From contig OZ005696.1 in NCBI GenBank assembly GCA_963930775.1, positions 4,464,001-4,528,000 on the forward strand: DNA of 64,000 bases, read 5' to 3'. The notes beneath the pieces are model-generated. The model had not been told where the DNA came from. It ran no database searches and saw only the letters and a list, made by a program, of their open reading frames with translations. Of the stretch, positions 1-10,885 are shown piece by piece. A program made the translations under genes and the position numbers. The DNA comes from Cliona cf. orientalis (Eukaryota > Porifera > Demospongiae > Clionaida > Clionaidae). The stretch's first letter is position 1; each line of letters opens with the position of its first letter.

Positions 1-322
1 CTCGACAAGAGTTCAAATGCTACATGTGTATACTTGGCTCTGTAGAGACTCGTAATCTATTGTTTTGTTTGTATGTCATTACATAGAGGCTGTTTACCTT
101 GGCAAAAACCGATGCAGAAAATTGCAAAACTTACCCGCGCTTGCAGACAGACAGTGGCAGGTTTGCTTTTTGTTTTTGTGGATTATGGGGCAGGCATCAA
201 TACTTACCTGTGCCTTGACTGTGCAAAGAACATGGACAAAAACTGGAATATGACTGTCTCATTTATTATTCATGTGAACTTTGACCATGCGTGGGCAGAA
301 CACTATCCCGTAACCTTAAGAA
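1..322 (-). repeat. Partial copy of a TIR repeat, opposite orientation to 4079-4736
   Basis: This segment matches the reverse complement of about 4079-4400, sharing the tracts around 'GAGACTCGTAA', 'GCAGACAGACAGTGGCAGG' and 'CACTATCCCGTAACCT'. It ends at the same ACTATCCCGTAA tip that bounds the 4079 copy. The rest of the element lies outside the window, so its full length cannot be seen here. The open frames over it look like accidental frames in a repeat. Confidence 0.7.
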
Positions 323-351
323 TGGATTAGGATAGAGCATGGTCCTAGATA

Positions 352-606
352 TGTACAGTAGTGGCCAATAAAAAGTTAACGTTCCGTTTCCTATTCTACG
401 ATTGAACAGTGTGAAAACGAAAACGAAACGGTAGCTGAACGGTACGGACAAAAAGGTGACCAGCGTTCATTTTGCAGGTGAGAAACGTTCAGAGTGAGCA
501 CAATGCGTAATAAGACACGTGATGTATGCCACACCCCAAATTTTACGGAAAAAACTTTCGCTAATGATAGAAAATCCACAAAATTTGCGAAAGTTTCCCG
601 CTGTAC
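352..606. other. Mixed MITE ends, no gene seen
   Basis: The start, 'GCCAATAAAAAGTTAACGTT', is the inverted match of a tract ending near 37912, so it is probably an element tip. The end (about 585-605), AAAGTTTCCCGCTGTACAGTA, resembles the terminus of the CCGTATAGCGGGAAA element at 59863-60314. I see no coding signal. Confidence 0.4.
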
Positions 607-1480
607 AGTACAAGGCTCAGGGTTGGTCAGAACTGTAGGGCTGTGTGCACAAAGAAGAGTGATACATACATGTACATGTGTATAGCTAGGGATAGATAAG
701 AGCTAGAGACTCATTGTTGAACGATCGGTGCAAAGTGCATTTAAAGAGGCCTGCTGTGAGCAGGTGCTGGCATTAGCCACTGAGCCTCGAGCGAAGTGAG
801 AGGTGAGGCATAGGCATAGGGAAGGGGGGGGGGGGGGCAGTGGGTGCGCCTGCCCCCACAAGCTGCAAGTTGTGGGGGCATTGCCCCCACAACCAAAGCC
901 ATCCAGTATTTGTTGTATTAGCCCTGACAAGTGGTTCACCACATGAAATTCATAAACAAATGTAGCTATAAGGCATGTTCTGCTTATCTTACTGCTTACT
1001 TTTCACTGAATCTCAGTCAGAAACACTTGCCTCCCCTAGCTACAGCCCGATAGTGAAAAAAAATATGGGCATGGTTTGAAAGTAATGTGGGTGTGGTCAA
1101 AAAAATTCGTGCGCAACCCTATATTCTGCCCCCACAACCTGTAGCATCTTCCTATGCCTATGTGAGGTCTGCATGTTCTTTATCATACCTGTCAATAGTC
1201 CAGTAGTGATGTTCGAGCAGAGCGAGAACATCGCCACTGCACACTTAGCTGGAGCCAGAGCAGCTGCTTGCAGTGAGGGGTGTCGCCCCTACAGTAGTAG
1301 ATACAGGTTCAAAATTTATTCCGCTTCCATCTGCGCATGCGCACTGTACTAATAAGGATAGGCAGAGACTGTGCATAGACTGTGCATAGACTAATCTCTA
1401 TGAGCATGTACTGTTAATAGATGATCATGTGTACTAGCCACATTATCCCATGATTGTGATGTTGTAACCTTAGACATGAA
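607..1480 (+). repeat. Dispersed repeat family A, copy 1 (interrupted)
   Basis: Three copies are in the window: this one, 45288-45715, and 56458-56826 resuming at 57767-58210. They share, in order, 'GCTCAGGRTTGGTCAGAACT', the GAGCCTCGAGCGAAGTGAGAGG tract, CATACCTGTCARTAGTCCAG, a TTCGAGCAGAGCGAGAA tract and finally ATTATCCCATGATTGTGA. This copy is split by the MITE at 809-1162. I see no conserved protein in it. Confidence 0.7.
809..1162. mobile_element. MITE with 5-bp TSD TGAGG
   Basis: The 354-bp insert begins CATAGGCATAGGGAAG and ends with its inverse CTTCCTATGCCTATG. TGAGG is repeated exactly at 804-808 and 1163-1167. The same region of repeat family A at about 45480 and 56640 lacks the insert, so both edges are supported by paralogous empty sites. 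A long G run and a matching 'CCCCCACAAC' pair lie inside. A 5-bp TSD would fit the hAT5-type groups known from invertebrates; that assignment is inference. Confidence 0.75.
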
Positions 1481-1493
1481 TTTTCTTCCACAT

Positions 1494-1640
1494 ACAGTGG
1501 GAATCGAAAAAGGTGACATTTTGGTTTGTTCAATCGAGATGATGTCGCACCATTCTTGCTAGCTGCATCGTTTCTGTTCCGTGTACAATTAGTAATTGGG
1601 CGTGGTCTTTCGACTTGAAAGGCCAGCTCATTCACTCGCT
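1494..1640 (-). repeat. Partial copy (one end) of repeat family C
   Basis: It begins CAGTGGGAATCGAAAAAGG and is the reverse complement of the right part of the 7482-7862 copy (shared 'TAATTGGGCGTGGTCTTT' and 'AAAGGCCAGCTCATTCAC'). This gives one terminus of family C, whose other terminus is CAGTAGGAGTAAAAAAGGTG. Confidence 0.6.
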
Positions 1641-1659
1641 GATTATATAATATTATATA

Positions 1660-2520
1660 CAAAATCAATAATTTTATACAGCCATGGTCTTCTAAACTTC
1701 TGGGTAGTTACCCCACACGCAAACGCAAGGGGTAAAGTAATCGGTCGTGTCGTCGTTGTCGTGAGCACAAAAATCGCCATATCTCGATATGTGGCATCTA
1801 AGCGACTCGTAAGCACAACGAATCAATTGAATTTGGCGAAAAACCACAATTCTTAGCCATGCCCCACACATTCTTGTGCCTGACAAAGTAGCTGCCATAA
1901 GACTCTTCAGTTTAGGGAGAAATTTTAAGCTTTGTTGGTAGTCTTAGCTACCTTTTTCCCGACTATCTTTGTACTGAGCTGGCTGACTGCTGAGTAGCCA
2001 CGCCCGATTGAGACGGCCGCTCCTTTGAGCCTCATAATCGATTCAGTGCAGCACTAGAGCTGTGCGCACTAGCCTAGCCACCAGCGCTAGAGCTATAGCT
2101 TAGCGCCTCTCGCACTGGCCTAAGAGGCTGGCGCCTGGCCGGCATGTAAATAACCCTGCACTGTTAGCTGTACTATAATGTAGTAGTAGCTATGCCGTGC
2201 CGCGCGCTGCTGACTACAGTCACATGACTTCACCATGGTAATACATTCCAAGCATGCGCATTATGTCACAAAATGGCATATCGGACTCACCCAATCGTTC
2301 ATGCGCCATACACGCCCACGATTACGTTAACTGTCAAGATAATGCAAACTTAGCATGCCACTGCACTGCGCGCTACTGAATGGAGTGGATTTATACTCAA
2401 ACTAAGTTGAGCAGTCAAGGCAGTCTTGAGTTAGCCCTGGAAATGAGAAAGTTGCACACTGAGTAGAAAAAAAATTAATTTGAAGTAATGTTTTAGACTC
2501 TCGGAAACATTCACGACATA
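1660..2520. other. Intergenic, no gene recognised
   Basis: AT-rich and mixed sequence with short GCGC-type palindromes (2100-2220) and a 'CACTGAGTAGAAAAAAAA' tract at 2458 that resembles the terminus of repeat family B. I found no convincing ORF or RNA gene. Confidence 0.4.
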
Positions 2521-2561
2521 ATTATTAACCCTCGGCGCATGCGCGAGGGTTACGGTAGTCG

Positions 2562-2565
<4 letters not shown>

Positions 2566-2593
<28 letters not shown>

Positions 2594-2594
2594 C
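2566..2594. repeat. (GT)n microsatellite
   Basis: A run of alternating GT inside the repeat at 2527-3204. The paralogue at 28490-28508 has a shorter, interrupted GT tract, so the run has expanded in this copy. Confidence 0.8.
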
Positions 2595-2920
2595 TGTCTG
2601 TTACCACACTAACTGCTACATACCTCGTTTGCGAGTCCAAATTGCGATGTTATAAGGTTCCTTATGGCGTTCCAAACTCATGATTTGTGTGGATTTCGTA
2701 GAGAACGCTTTGTTCGCTAGTTTTGGAGTCATTTGCTGATTCTAAGCTTCTTGACTTCTCCAATCTCGGCCAGCTAACTTTTCGTATGAATAGAACGCTG
2801 GGTGTGTCGCGCTATATACGGCATAGGCCTAATAGTTATACGCATGTGCGAGGGTTACATAGACAGGGTCAGGGGACATATGGATGAGATGTATTAAGTT
2901 GGCAAAAAACAGCACCCAGC

Positions 2921-3005
2921 AGCGCTGAGCTGGGTTGGCTGAGTGGACTAGGGCTGGGGCTGGTGCTGGTGGAGAAGTGGTCATGGGTTCGAATCCCGCT
3001 TGATC
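2921..3005 (+). tRNA. tRNA-like (Ser/Leu type) head, probable SINE or pseudo-tRNA
   Basis: An A-box-like TGGCTGAGTGG (2936-2946) is followed by a perfect B box GGGTTCGAATCCC near 2985-2997, then a T run at 3009-3018. The long A-to-B spacing would fit a class II tRNA with a variable arm. However, I cannot close a full acceptor stem, and the block lies inside a dispersed repeat, so a SINE-like tRNA-derived insert or pseudogene is more likely than a working tRNA. Confidence 0.4.
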
Positions 3006-3204
3006 TTTGAATTTTTTTTTTCTTCCACTTTCGAAAATCATTTTGTCTAAGCTTTTTTGGTGGGCTAGTTTGCCAGTACTCAAAGTGCTAAATTTTAGAC
3101 ACAGCCTAATATTATACAATCATCTTTATAGCTACCTGCGTAGTATAATATCATTTAATACTATAAATCTGACAGCACCGAGGGTTTAGCACCAGTGGTG
3201 TTCA

Positions 3205-4078
3205 TTGATACAGTGCTACAGAGCGAAAGATTAGATTTTTTTTCTAACTTTGCATGCACACTTATTTTGACCTACAATGAATAGAAATAGCACTTTTAGC
3301 TGCAGTACTGGTGTGCAAAGCATCAAACAAACATCGCTCCGTAACAGAAGGTATGACGAACGATGACGTTGGTCTGGTATCACGTGCGCTATACATAGTA
3401 ATACCAACGATCAAAAATTGCTAGATCGAAGGCTATGGACGAGTTAAGGTTAGTTTCTGAAGGTAGAGAATTGCTCTGGTATGCCTGCTTCTACACAGTA
3501 ATACCGTACGTAGCTAACACGAGCGACTGTCTGACCGCCTAGTGAAGTGGTAGCTATCAATCCCACAAAAATACCACGGAGCATTAAAAAGGCTTTTACG
3601 CTGCTTATCGTTACTATCTTACCTCCCTTCAACGCTTCAGAAGCGAAGCGCTCAACGCGTTGAACACTAAGAACTTGGTTCTCGCTGCCTCTCGTTCTTA
3701 GATCGCCAGTGGGCGTGGTCAATGAAAACGTCACTATTGTATATACATGACCATACGTTGGGCATACGTCATCAAGGTAGACTTCGACCTGTCTGGAGCA
3801 ACTGGCAGAAATATTTGCTTCCGTATTGGGCGTTTCCTGCAACATATTCGCAGTTCCACATATATACTAGGATTGTTTATGCATAAGGATGCATAGAGCA
3901 CAATATTGACTCTTAACTAAAGCTTTCATGCAAGATTCTGTGCCTAACGTAAATAGATCATATTATAGGCTATTTTGATGAATATCTCCGTGACTCTTTG
4001 TGGTTAAGACTTCTTATTTGGCATAAAGATGTATCTAGTTGGTGCCTATCTTCAATTCAAATCATGCTTCTTCAGGTT
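3205..4078. other. Repeat-derived intergenic stretch
   Basis: It contains a block at 3795-3900 (GGAGCAACTGGCAGAAAT onward) that matches 9605-9715. The 131-codon minus frame at 3450-3845 overlaps this repeated block and resembles no family I know, so I do not call it a gene. Confidence 0.4.
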
Positions 4079-4736
4079 ACGGGATAGTGTTCCGCCCACG
4101 CATGGTCAAAGTTCACATGAATAATATATGAGACAGTTATATTTCAATTTTTGTCCACGTTCTTTGCACAGTCAAAGCACAGGTAAGTAGCTCTCCTGAT
4201 GCCTGCCCCATGATCCACAAAAATAAAAAGCAAACCTGCCACTGTCTGTCTGCAAGCGCGGGTAAGTTTTGCAATTTTCTGCATTGGTTTTTGCCAAGGT
4301 AAACAGCCTCTATGTATTGACATACAAACGAAACAATAGCTTACGAGTCTCTACACTGCAGGGCCAAGTATAGCGTTTAAACTCCGTTGAGTTACATGAA
4401 CAGAAAGCGAACATAAAAACTTACTGCTCAGCTGCCATGAGACTCGCTTAATGGCGGCCTCCAGGACAAAACCTTGTCTGACAACTCACCATCTTAGAGT
4501 TTTCGAAAAAGTGCTATACTTGGCCCTGCTCCGATCGATAGACTATCGTGAACGACAGTGAGTCCGTTCGTTCGAGTCTCTGATCTTCAAAAGTTGACGC
4601 AGAAATTTGGAGTTTTGTTTACATCTGGAAATGGTCGACATTCGTTCGCGTTTCTGACGAAACCGCATTAAAACATACGTGAATTGTGTCTGTGCGCAAT
4701 CATTTATAAATTGCGCATCAAGTACTATCCCGTAAC
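4079..4736 (+). mobile_element. TIR element with TTACGGGATAGT ends
   Basis: The left end reads GTTACGGGATAGTG and the right end ACTATCCCGTAAC, giving a non-autonomous element of about 660 bp. Its left half matches, inverted, the first 322 bp of the window. Its right half, with the GCGCAATCATTTATAAATTG tract, recurs at 21863-21985 ending in ATATCCCGTAA. No TSD is clear. Confidence 0.6.
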
Positions 4737-4839
4737 TCTAACTATAATCCAATCCCGTGAAACTGCCTAACATAAGAATCGGAAATTTTTGGCCATTCTT
4801 GCATGCTGAAGCCATATAGAAAGTGATATCAGCTTTCCA

Positions 4840-5312
4840 CTGCATATGTAGATAGTCCATCCATTGACCTAATCAAATCAAATGCAAGTTTAACCACAAA
4901 ACACTGCAAAAACCACACGGTGGTAAAAATCTACTCTCTTGCTCTGTAGCACTGTATGAGCATGCAGAATGGGTCATATCTAGAAGTTTCTAGGAAGCAG
5001 AATTCTGATTCATACCTTAGAATTAAAGTTACGGCCCTTGGAAGTTTTCCCATATATTTGTATAGGGAATCCATGTGTTTGTAATGTTTCCGCCCACGCG
5101 CTACGTGAGGGGCGGGGCTTCGAGCGCACATATATGTGACGACCTTTACCAACATTTGACAAAATTAACGTTTAGGCTGCCTGCTTGCATTGTATGATTC
5201 TACTATGCATCCAGCTCGATTATATAGTGGTTTTCAGACAATTTTTTTCTGCTTAGTGTGTGGGCTTGCTTGAAAATTAAACACTAAGTAGAAAAAAAAA
5301 AGATTTCTGCAA
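4840..5312 (+). repeat. Repeat family B, copy 1
   Basis: It shares with 6030-6300 and 17694-18991 the blocks 'GTTTCCCCATATGTTTGTAT'-like, 'CGCCCACGCGCTACGTGAGG'-like and TTTTTTCTGCTTAGTGTG. In the 17694 copy CACTAAGTAGAAAAAA and its inverse form the two ends. I see no protein. Confidence 0.6.
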
Positions 5313-5405
5313 TAAATAATGTGTGGTGGAATTGGGAGCACTTGGGGAGATAATTTTTATACGGGCACGCAGAATGGATCGAAATACAAGATTTGATGAC
5401 AGATG

Positions 5406-6031
5406 CTGTATAGCTCCAAATTTCCGTGGTTCAAAATTTTCGTGAAATTGCTGAAAATCCCGTGATTGAAAATTTTCGTGATAAAAATTTTGTGATCACC
5501 ACATTTTTTTGTGATTACAACCGCGCCGCGCTGCAGCACCCGTGCAGACAATTCACGTTGTCGCTCCGCCCACAATTGCACGTGGCTCGGCGTTGTGCTA
5601 GTACAGTGTACGTGTGAAGAGAAAGAAACTAGACAAAACTTATATGGGCCTTTCCGATGCCTTTAGCACCTTCTGCTATCATTTGTTTGGTCATCTTTTC
5701 AATGTGGTTGTTGGCGGATTCGATACAAGAGGAAGGAAGTAGTTTGGACAAAGGTCCTCCGACTCCTTAAGCTTGCGGATTTGGTAGGCAACTTTTGCTC
5801 ATTTTCTGAAAGTAAGCGCACAGAGTCTGTACATTGTTAGCAGTGAATTCAATAATTCATTTCAGACAGTTGATACGTTCACTAGTGTGTGTACATGTAT
5901 ATGCACGATCGCGCTTGCAATGCACTTGGAACGTAGCCACGCCCACAATAATACTAAATTTTCGTGAGGAAAATTTTCGTGACAGAAGTCAAATACAAAA
6001 TACTGTGCCACGAAAATTTGGAGCTATACGG
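5406..6031. mobile_element. TA-type MITE, CCGTATAGCTCC ends
   Basis: The left end CTGTATAGCTCCAAATTT is mirrored by AAATTTGGAGCTATACGG at the right, followed by TA. The interior carries many 'AATTTTCGTG' units. The TA flank and the CCGTA tip are shared with seven other elements in the window. Confidence 0.7.
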
Positions 6032-6713
6032 TAATTTTGATTCACGCCTTAGAAGTCAAGTTACAGCCCTTTGAAGTTTCCCCATATGTTTGTATAGGGA
6101 AGCCATGCATTTACAATGTTTTCCGCCCATGCGCTACGTGAGGGGCAGGGCCACGTGCGCACATGAACGTGACGACCTTTACCCACTTCAGTCAAAATTG
6201 GAGTACAGGCTGCCAGCTTGCATGGTATGGCTCTACTATGCATCCAGCTTGACTATGTGGTGGTTTCCGGACAAAAGAAAGAAAGAAAAAATGACAAATG
6301 GCTATTTTTTTTGAACATCTGGTTCTGGTATGTACTATTATTGTGATAAATGATCTTGGTCTTATTAGATAGATAATTTGCTGGAGATTCCGATTTTAAC
6401 ACTTAGAAATTTCATAAAGTTACCTGTTTCGAGATATTTGGGTATTAAATTTTGTAATGTATTATATATAAATTATGGAGAACGTTACTCTTTCATGTTC
6501 ATCAGGCCACTTGTGTAAGTGTCACCTCAATCTTATTCTACCCCATTGTCTTTTTGAAGCAGCTCACTTTAGTTGCAGCTAGGGCCATAGCTGTTTGTGT
6601 CAGTGGGCTGTCTTTTGTAATGTCCCAACTTGTTAGCGCCTACACACATGCACAGACAAATGTAACCTTAGTACAATGATAAGATATGAACGCAGTTTGG
6701 TTCAGTATGTATA

Positions 6714-6813
6714 GGTTACATCATGAGGTGGAGGTCCCTACGGGATTTACACACCGACTGCCGGAGGCCCAAGGCTGTGTAAATCGCGTAGAGACCGAAC
6801 CGAGTGATGTAAC
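6714..6813. mobile_element. Short foldback element, GGTTACATCA ends
   Basis: A 100-bp unit begins GGTTACATCATGAGG and ends TGATGTAACC. A second inverted pair (GATTTACACA / TGTGTAAATC) lies inside, so the whole unit folds as a nested hairpin. It has the same architecture as 9127-9262 and 14268-14413. Confidence 0.6.
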
Positions 6814-6878
6814 CGACTTGTACCATGGGCTACGTGATCCTGACAACATATCTACGGCCTAGCAACTACAGTGCCGGC

Positions 6879-6887
6879 TATAAAAGG
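6879..6887 (+). promoter_or_regulatory. TATA-box-like TATAAAAGG
   Basis: An exact TATAAAAGG lies about 70 bp before an in-frame ATG pair at 6951 and 6966. The downstream frame has no recognised domain. It could be the promoter of the gene whose possible exons are at 7958 and 11694, but no splice path links them, so this is a weak call. Confidence 0.25.
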
Positions 6888-7481
6888 CTCAAGCGCGTAC
6901 CTAGCAACAGTTCAAACCATCATCGTCGATCGAGTTGACGCTGGACATCGATGCATAGTGAGCCGATGCCGTTTTCTGTCCAACTCGAGCTTCCTAGACA
7001 TTCAGGACCACAATACTATCGTACGTCGCTGTGTACAAAAGGCCGGTCATGTCATCGCTGTCTTGATTTCAACTTAAGTCAGAGTGCAGCTCAGTTTTTA
7101 CTACTGCTGACTTGGCAATCATTCACTCCACCCATTCAATTTACGCAGTAAGACAGGCCCACTAATCATCTGCATACAGTACTCCGCATAACACTAGAGC
7201 TCTGTACTCTACTCTTTCACTAACAAAAGATGCTGTAACTACCCTAGCAGGCATGATCATGTAAATTTCATAGCCTCAGAGATAGCCTGAGGTATCTATT
7301 TTATGTAGACACCTATAAATCAATCTGATGGGTCAGAATGTTACAACCATGGTACAAGATGCAGTAGCCCAGCCCCAAGCATCCCCCCATACCTGCACTC
7401 GTATGCCTTGATGGTAAGTATGATGTATAAGGAGTGAACGCTGCCTTGATGGTAAGTACAACTCTGATCGCTAGCATGAAA

Positions 7482-7862
7482 ATGACGTCTCAAGCATCTA
7501 AAAAGCCAAAAGAAGCATCACTCTGTCCAAGTGATTGCATTTCGAGGCAATTAGAGTCAATTGGCTATGCGATATCGATTGATCATTGATAGCTGACGAT
7601 CACAAAACTCACTCAAGATCGAAGAGCAGCAGTAGTTAATTGCTGCCCCAGAACAGCTTTAATAGAAGACCATGGCAGTATAAAACTATCAATACTAGTT
7701 GGCAAGTGAACGAGCTGGCCTTTCATTTTTTTTGCACATCAAAAGACCACACCCAATTACTAATTGTACACGTGTGTATACGGAACGGAAATGCTATGGC
7801 TAACGTGAATAGTGCGTCACCGTCTGGATGGGGCAGAACTGAAACGTCACTCTTTTTTTAGT
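7482..7862 (+). repeat. Repeat family C, copy (decayed 62-aa ORF)
   Basis: It corresponds to the 58341-58790 copy. The frame starting ATGACGTCTCAAGC at 7482 drifts out of register after about 15 codons, so the small ORF is broken. The right end has GGAACGGAAATG and 'GTCACTCTTTTTTTA', the inverse of the family terminus. Confidence 0.6.
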
Positions 7863-7957
7863 CGTATATGTTCGACTGTGCACAATTCAACAGTGGTACC
7901 ATAATTATTTCTTGGTACGCAACATCTGTGGTAATTATAATGTTTATTTTATAATAG

Positions 7958-8072
7958 ATCTTCACACTCTGGTCCAGTTGTAGGGTCAGAAAATAGTCAC
8001 ATCCCTCCGTCTCAAGCTCATGAGCTTTCTGTTGACATTGACTCTAGACCTCCTGCACCACTGCCACCAGAG
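7958..8072 (+). CDS. Candidate internal exon, unknown protein
   Basis: A 115-nt open stretch is bounded by an AG acceptor (TTATAATAG, ending 7957) and a GTTAGT donor (8073). Read in the only open frame it encodes about 38 residues, rich in Ser and Pro and ending RPPAPLPPE, which looks like a low-complexity linker. Codon use looks coding, unlike the surrounding repeats, and no repeat family in the window covers it. The exon begins one base into a codon and ends in phase 0, which is compatible with the phase-0 exon start at 11694, so both could belong to one gene. I recognise no domain. It could be a chance open frame. Confidence 0.4.
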
Positions 8073-8389
8073 GTTAGTACATACATATAGCTGAAAGTGT
8101 TTAATCTTCGATATTATCAAGAGTATAATATAGAACGGGAGGGAGAGTATCCTACTACACTATAGTACTGTGTTACAACCAAAAGAAGTATTGCTCTATC
8201 GAAGTTACTGTAGTTAATCAAATATACATGTAATGCATGATCCAATTTAACGCAAGAAATTAGCGTTTTGTGAATTCTCATAACGTTTATATATTGAGCG
8301 ATTGACGACCTTTACCCGAAAAATGCGCGTTTTTCAAAATTGAAATTATTTTTTCCATGCGTTGTATTAGATTAAGTACGGTATCACAT

Positions 8390-8740
8390 TTGGGAGGCGA
8401 TCAGAGTCAATTGGCAAGATGAGGTTGATCAGTCATTGATAGCTGACTTCAGCTTCGATCACAGAACTCACTCAAAATTGAAGAGCAGCAGTAGTGAACT
8501 CCCCAGAATAGTTGAAAAGACCATGCCATTGTAGAACTACTGATTCTAGTCAGCAAGAGAACGAGCTATCCTTTCATTTGTTTTGCACATCGGTAGACTA
8601 TGCCCAGTTATTACATGTAATTATACAATGTATATGAAATGAAACAGTACAGCTAGCTAGCATGAACGGTGCGATGCCGTCTGGACGGGGCAGAATGGAA
8701 ATTTCCTGCACTATACTGATCATCTTCTGTGGCTATTTTC
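8390..8740 (+). repeat. Repeat family C, diverged copy
   Basis: It shares GGCGATCAGAGTCAATTGGC, 'GAAGAGCAGCAGTAGT' and the right half ('ACGAGCTATCCTTTCATTTG') with the other family C copies. The ORF is not intact. Confidence 0.55.
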
Positions 8741-8759
8741 AGCGCAAATGCAGCCTTTT

Positions 8760-9126
8760 TATGCTAAGTCACAATGGCTGCCCTCTCCAAACACATATAT
8801 GGTAAAGTTTTGTGTGATCATGTGACATGGGTGATGCAATTAATATTACAGACCACGCTATTCGTGGAATGATTCAATATTGAACAAAAGTAGTGATTTT
8901 AACTTCATGATAGTGTACATGCAAGGTTTCAACGTTCTTAACAGAAGTTAGATCCTAGTTGTAACAAATACTGTCGTCTGATTGGTCAGGAGCAGGTATC
9001 TGTTTCCCATACAAACCTGTAAAATGCTCATATAAACCTGTAAAAATTGTTGCCTATGGTTAGGATTGTTGCTAGGCAGCAGTTTATATGTCAAGCCGAT
9101 GGGCATTGTTGCTAGGATCTAAAGTT
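8760..9126. other. Intergenic, no gene recognised
   Basis: Mixed AT-rich sequence without a conserved frame. It holds a local repeat of 'ACCTGTAAAA' near 9014-9048. Confidence 0.35.
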
Positions 9127-9262
9127 GTTAGACACCGTTTAGTCGGTTTCTTCGTGATTTAGAAGACCTCAGGGCTCAGTAGAACCTTCGCTTCGCTCGG
9201 GATTCTACATAGAGCCCTTCGGTCTTCTAAATCACTTAGAAACCTCCTAAACAGTGTCTAAC
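9127..9262. mobile_element. Foldback element, GTTAGACAC ends
   Basis: A 136-bp nested hairpin. The outer pair is GTTAGACAC / GTGTCTAAC, the inner pairs are TTTCTTCGTGATTTAGAAGACC-type against GGTCTTCTAAATCACTTAGAAA, and the loop is CTTCGCTTCGCTCG. Confidence 0.6.
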
Positions 9263-9710
9263 TATTATGCATGATAAGTTAGGACGTCAGTCAAACATGC
9301 ACAATATATAGCTTTAGCTGTTGGAAGATTTGGAGAGTATAAAACAAGACCTAATGAGCAGAGAATACTTCGCATATGCCTATTGTACACAGCTGATACA
9401 AGTGGCCACCTAGTCAAGTGTAAGTGTCTGCCCTACCACACTTCTTTCAAGGCTTTGGGAGATTAAAATCACTCTGGGTCTGACTATTGCTGGGGAGTAT
9501 CTCCCCTTGTTTAGATCGTTCAGATGCAATTAGCTCAAGCATTGGACATTTCCATCTCGTGGTCTTCAATTTACAGCATTCAGGGCATCATCATCTAAGC
9601 GAATTCGGGAGCAACTGGCAGAAATGTTTGCTTTGGAATTTGGCATTTCCTGCAGAACATTCACAGTGTCATGCATTAATTCTGATTATTAATACATAAA
9701 GATGCATATA

Positions 9711-9900
9711 CCGTATTTGCTCGAATAATAGCCACACCCCGATTAGTAGCCGCTCTCAAGTAGTATCTGCATGCATGTGTGAATTAACACAAGTAAGTGG
9801 GTGTGGCCACGATCACAAGCCACTCACGATCATTAGTTCGAGGCAAAAACATAGGTATCGCTCCAAATTAATAAAACTTGCTCTCAATTATTAGCTGCAC
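9711..9900 (+). repeat. Single end of a TA/CCGTA element
   Basis: CCGTATTTGCTCGAATAATA preceded by TA looks like the left terminus of the TA/CCGTA group. I could not find a matching right end in the next kilobase, so the element appears truncated. Confidence 0.4.
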
Positions 9901-10248
9901 TCCAGCAGGCTAAAATTAATAGCAGCTGCAGCTAGAGCTGCCAAAGTCAGAGCATAGACAAGAGTGCCATAAATTATAGTGGGTGTGGTAATGGGTGCGG
10001 CGATAGGAATGTGGCTCAAAGTACAGCTTCAATATTACAAACGAGTTTCTCTAGAGTATTAAAACCGAACTGCACATGCTCAAATCAGCAAACCATGTCC
10101 GTTTTGAGCTTTGCTAGTTAAAATACCTGATATGCAGTACTAGTGCTTGTAGGCACCATGTGTGTAAGCATGATGTGATACTCGAATGTGTGAGACTCAC
10201 ACCTAATGCATGAGACTTGGTAGGTGTGTGCAGCTAACATTCGGTAAT

Positions 10249-10625
10249 ACAGTAGGAGTAAAAAAGGTGACATTTTCGTTCCACCTCGTCGAAATGGAAG
10301 TAAAACGGCTGTTCCCTATACACAATAATAATGGAAGCAGGATGAGCGGAGGCCGACACGATGGAACATGCATGCAATCAACTATTCGCTAGCATGAAAG
10401 TGATGCCTCAAGAGCCTAAGAAAGCCAAGAGATGCATCACTCGATCTAACTGATCATATTTGGAGGCGATCAGAGTCGATTGGCAATGCGAGATCGATCA
10501 ATTGTCAATAATGAATTTCAAGCCCAGTCGAGCCTCGATCGCAGAACTCGCTCAAAATCGAAGAGCAGCAGTAGTTAACTGCCCCAGAACTGTTTCAGCA
10601 AACCTTTTGATTGGGTGTTCGTCAT
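10249..10625 (+). repeat. Repeat family C, copy with nearly intact 62-aa ORF
   Basis: It begins CAGTAGGAGTAAAAAAGGTG. The small ORF starts at ATG 10403 and follows the 58499-58687 ORF closely (MPQEPKKAKR, then LEAIRVDWQ and SRASIAELA), with a TGA after about 15 codons and a few substitutions. The conservation of amino-acid sequence between copies is the reason to regard the frame as once coding. Confidence 0.65.
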
Positions 10626-10659
10626 ATGATACTGATATAATATAGCTACAAGCTAGATC

Positions 10660-10877
10660 GTGTTACACCAATCTAGTATTATTTCTCTCAGTGAATAATA
10701 ATTCATCATAATGTATTATTTCTCTCGGTGAATAATAATTCATCATAATGTATTATTTCTCTCGGTGAATAATAATTCATCATAATGGCATTATGATGAA
10801 TTATTATTCACTGTTCGTAATGGCATTATGATGAATTATTATTCACTGAGAGAAATAATACCAGATTGGTGTAACAC
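10660..10877. repeat. Large palindrome with internal 38-bp tandem units
   Basis: The outer arms GTGTTACACCAATCT and its inverse enclose three direct copies of a unit of about 38 bp ('GTATTATTTCTCTC' + 'GGTGAATAATAATTCATCAT') on the left. These face two inverted copies on the right. The whole can form a long AT-rich hairpin. Confidence 0.8.
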
Positions 10878-10885
10878 AATCTACA

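Larger units (their letters stand above)
2527..3204 (+). repeat. Dispersed repeat with AACCCTCGGCGC termini, copy 1
   Basis: The left tip is AACCCTCGGCGCATGCGCGA, and near the right end is the inverse GCACCGAGGGTT, followed by a conserved GCACCARTGGTGTT hairpin. A second copy at 28453-29020 has the same ends and similar internal sequence, including the GT-rich tract and 'TTGTGGATTTCGT'. An inverted left end sits near 44000-44038. The superfamily is uncertain: TIR MITE and Helitron-like are both possible. Confidence 0.6.

Noticed and set aside
3450..3845. 131-codon minus-strand open frame
   Set aside because: It overlaps a block repeated at 9605-9715 where the frame is not kept, and shows no domain.
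5640..5780. Minus-strand piece reading ESANNHIEKMTKQMIAEGAKG
   Set aside because: Possibly a fragment of a transposon protein, but short, within a MITE and not attributable to a family.
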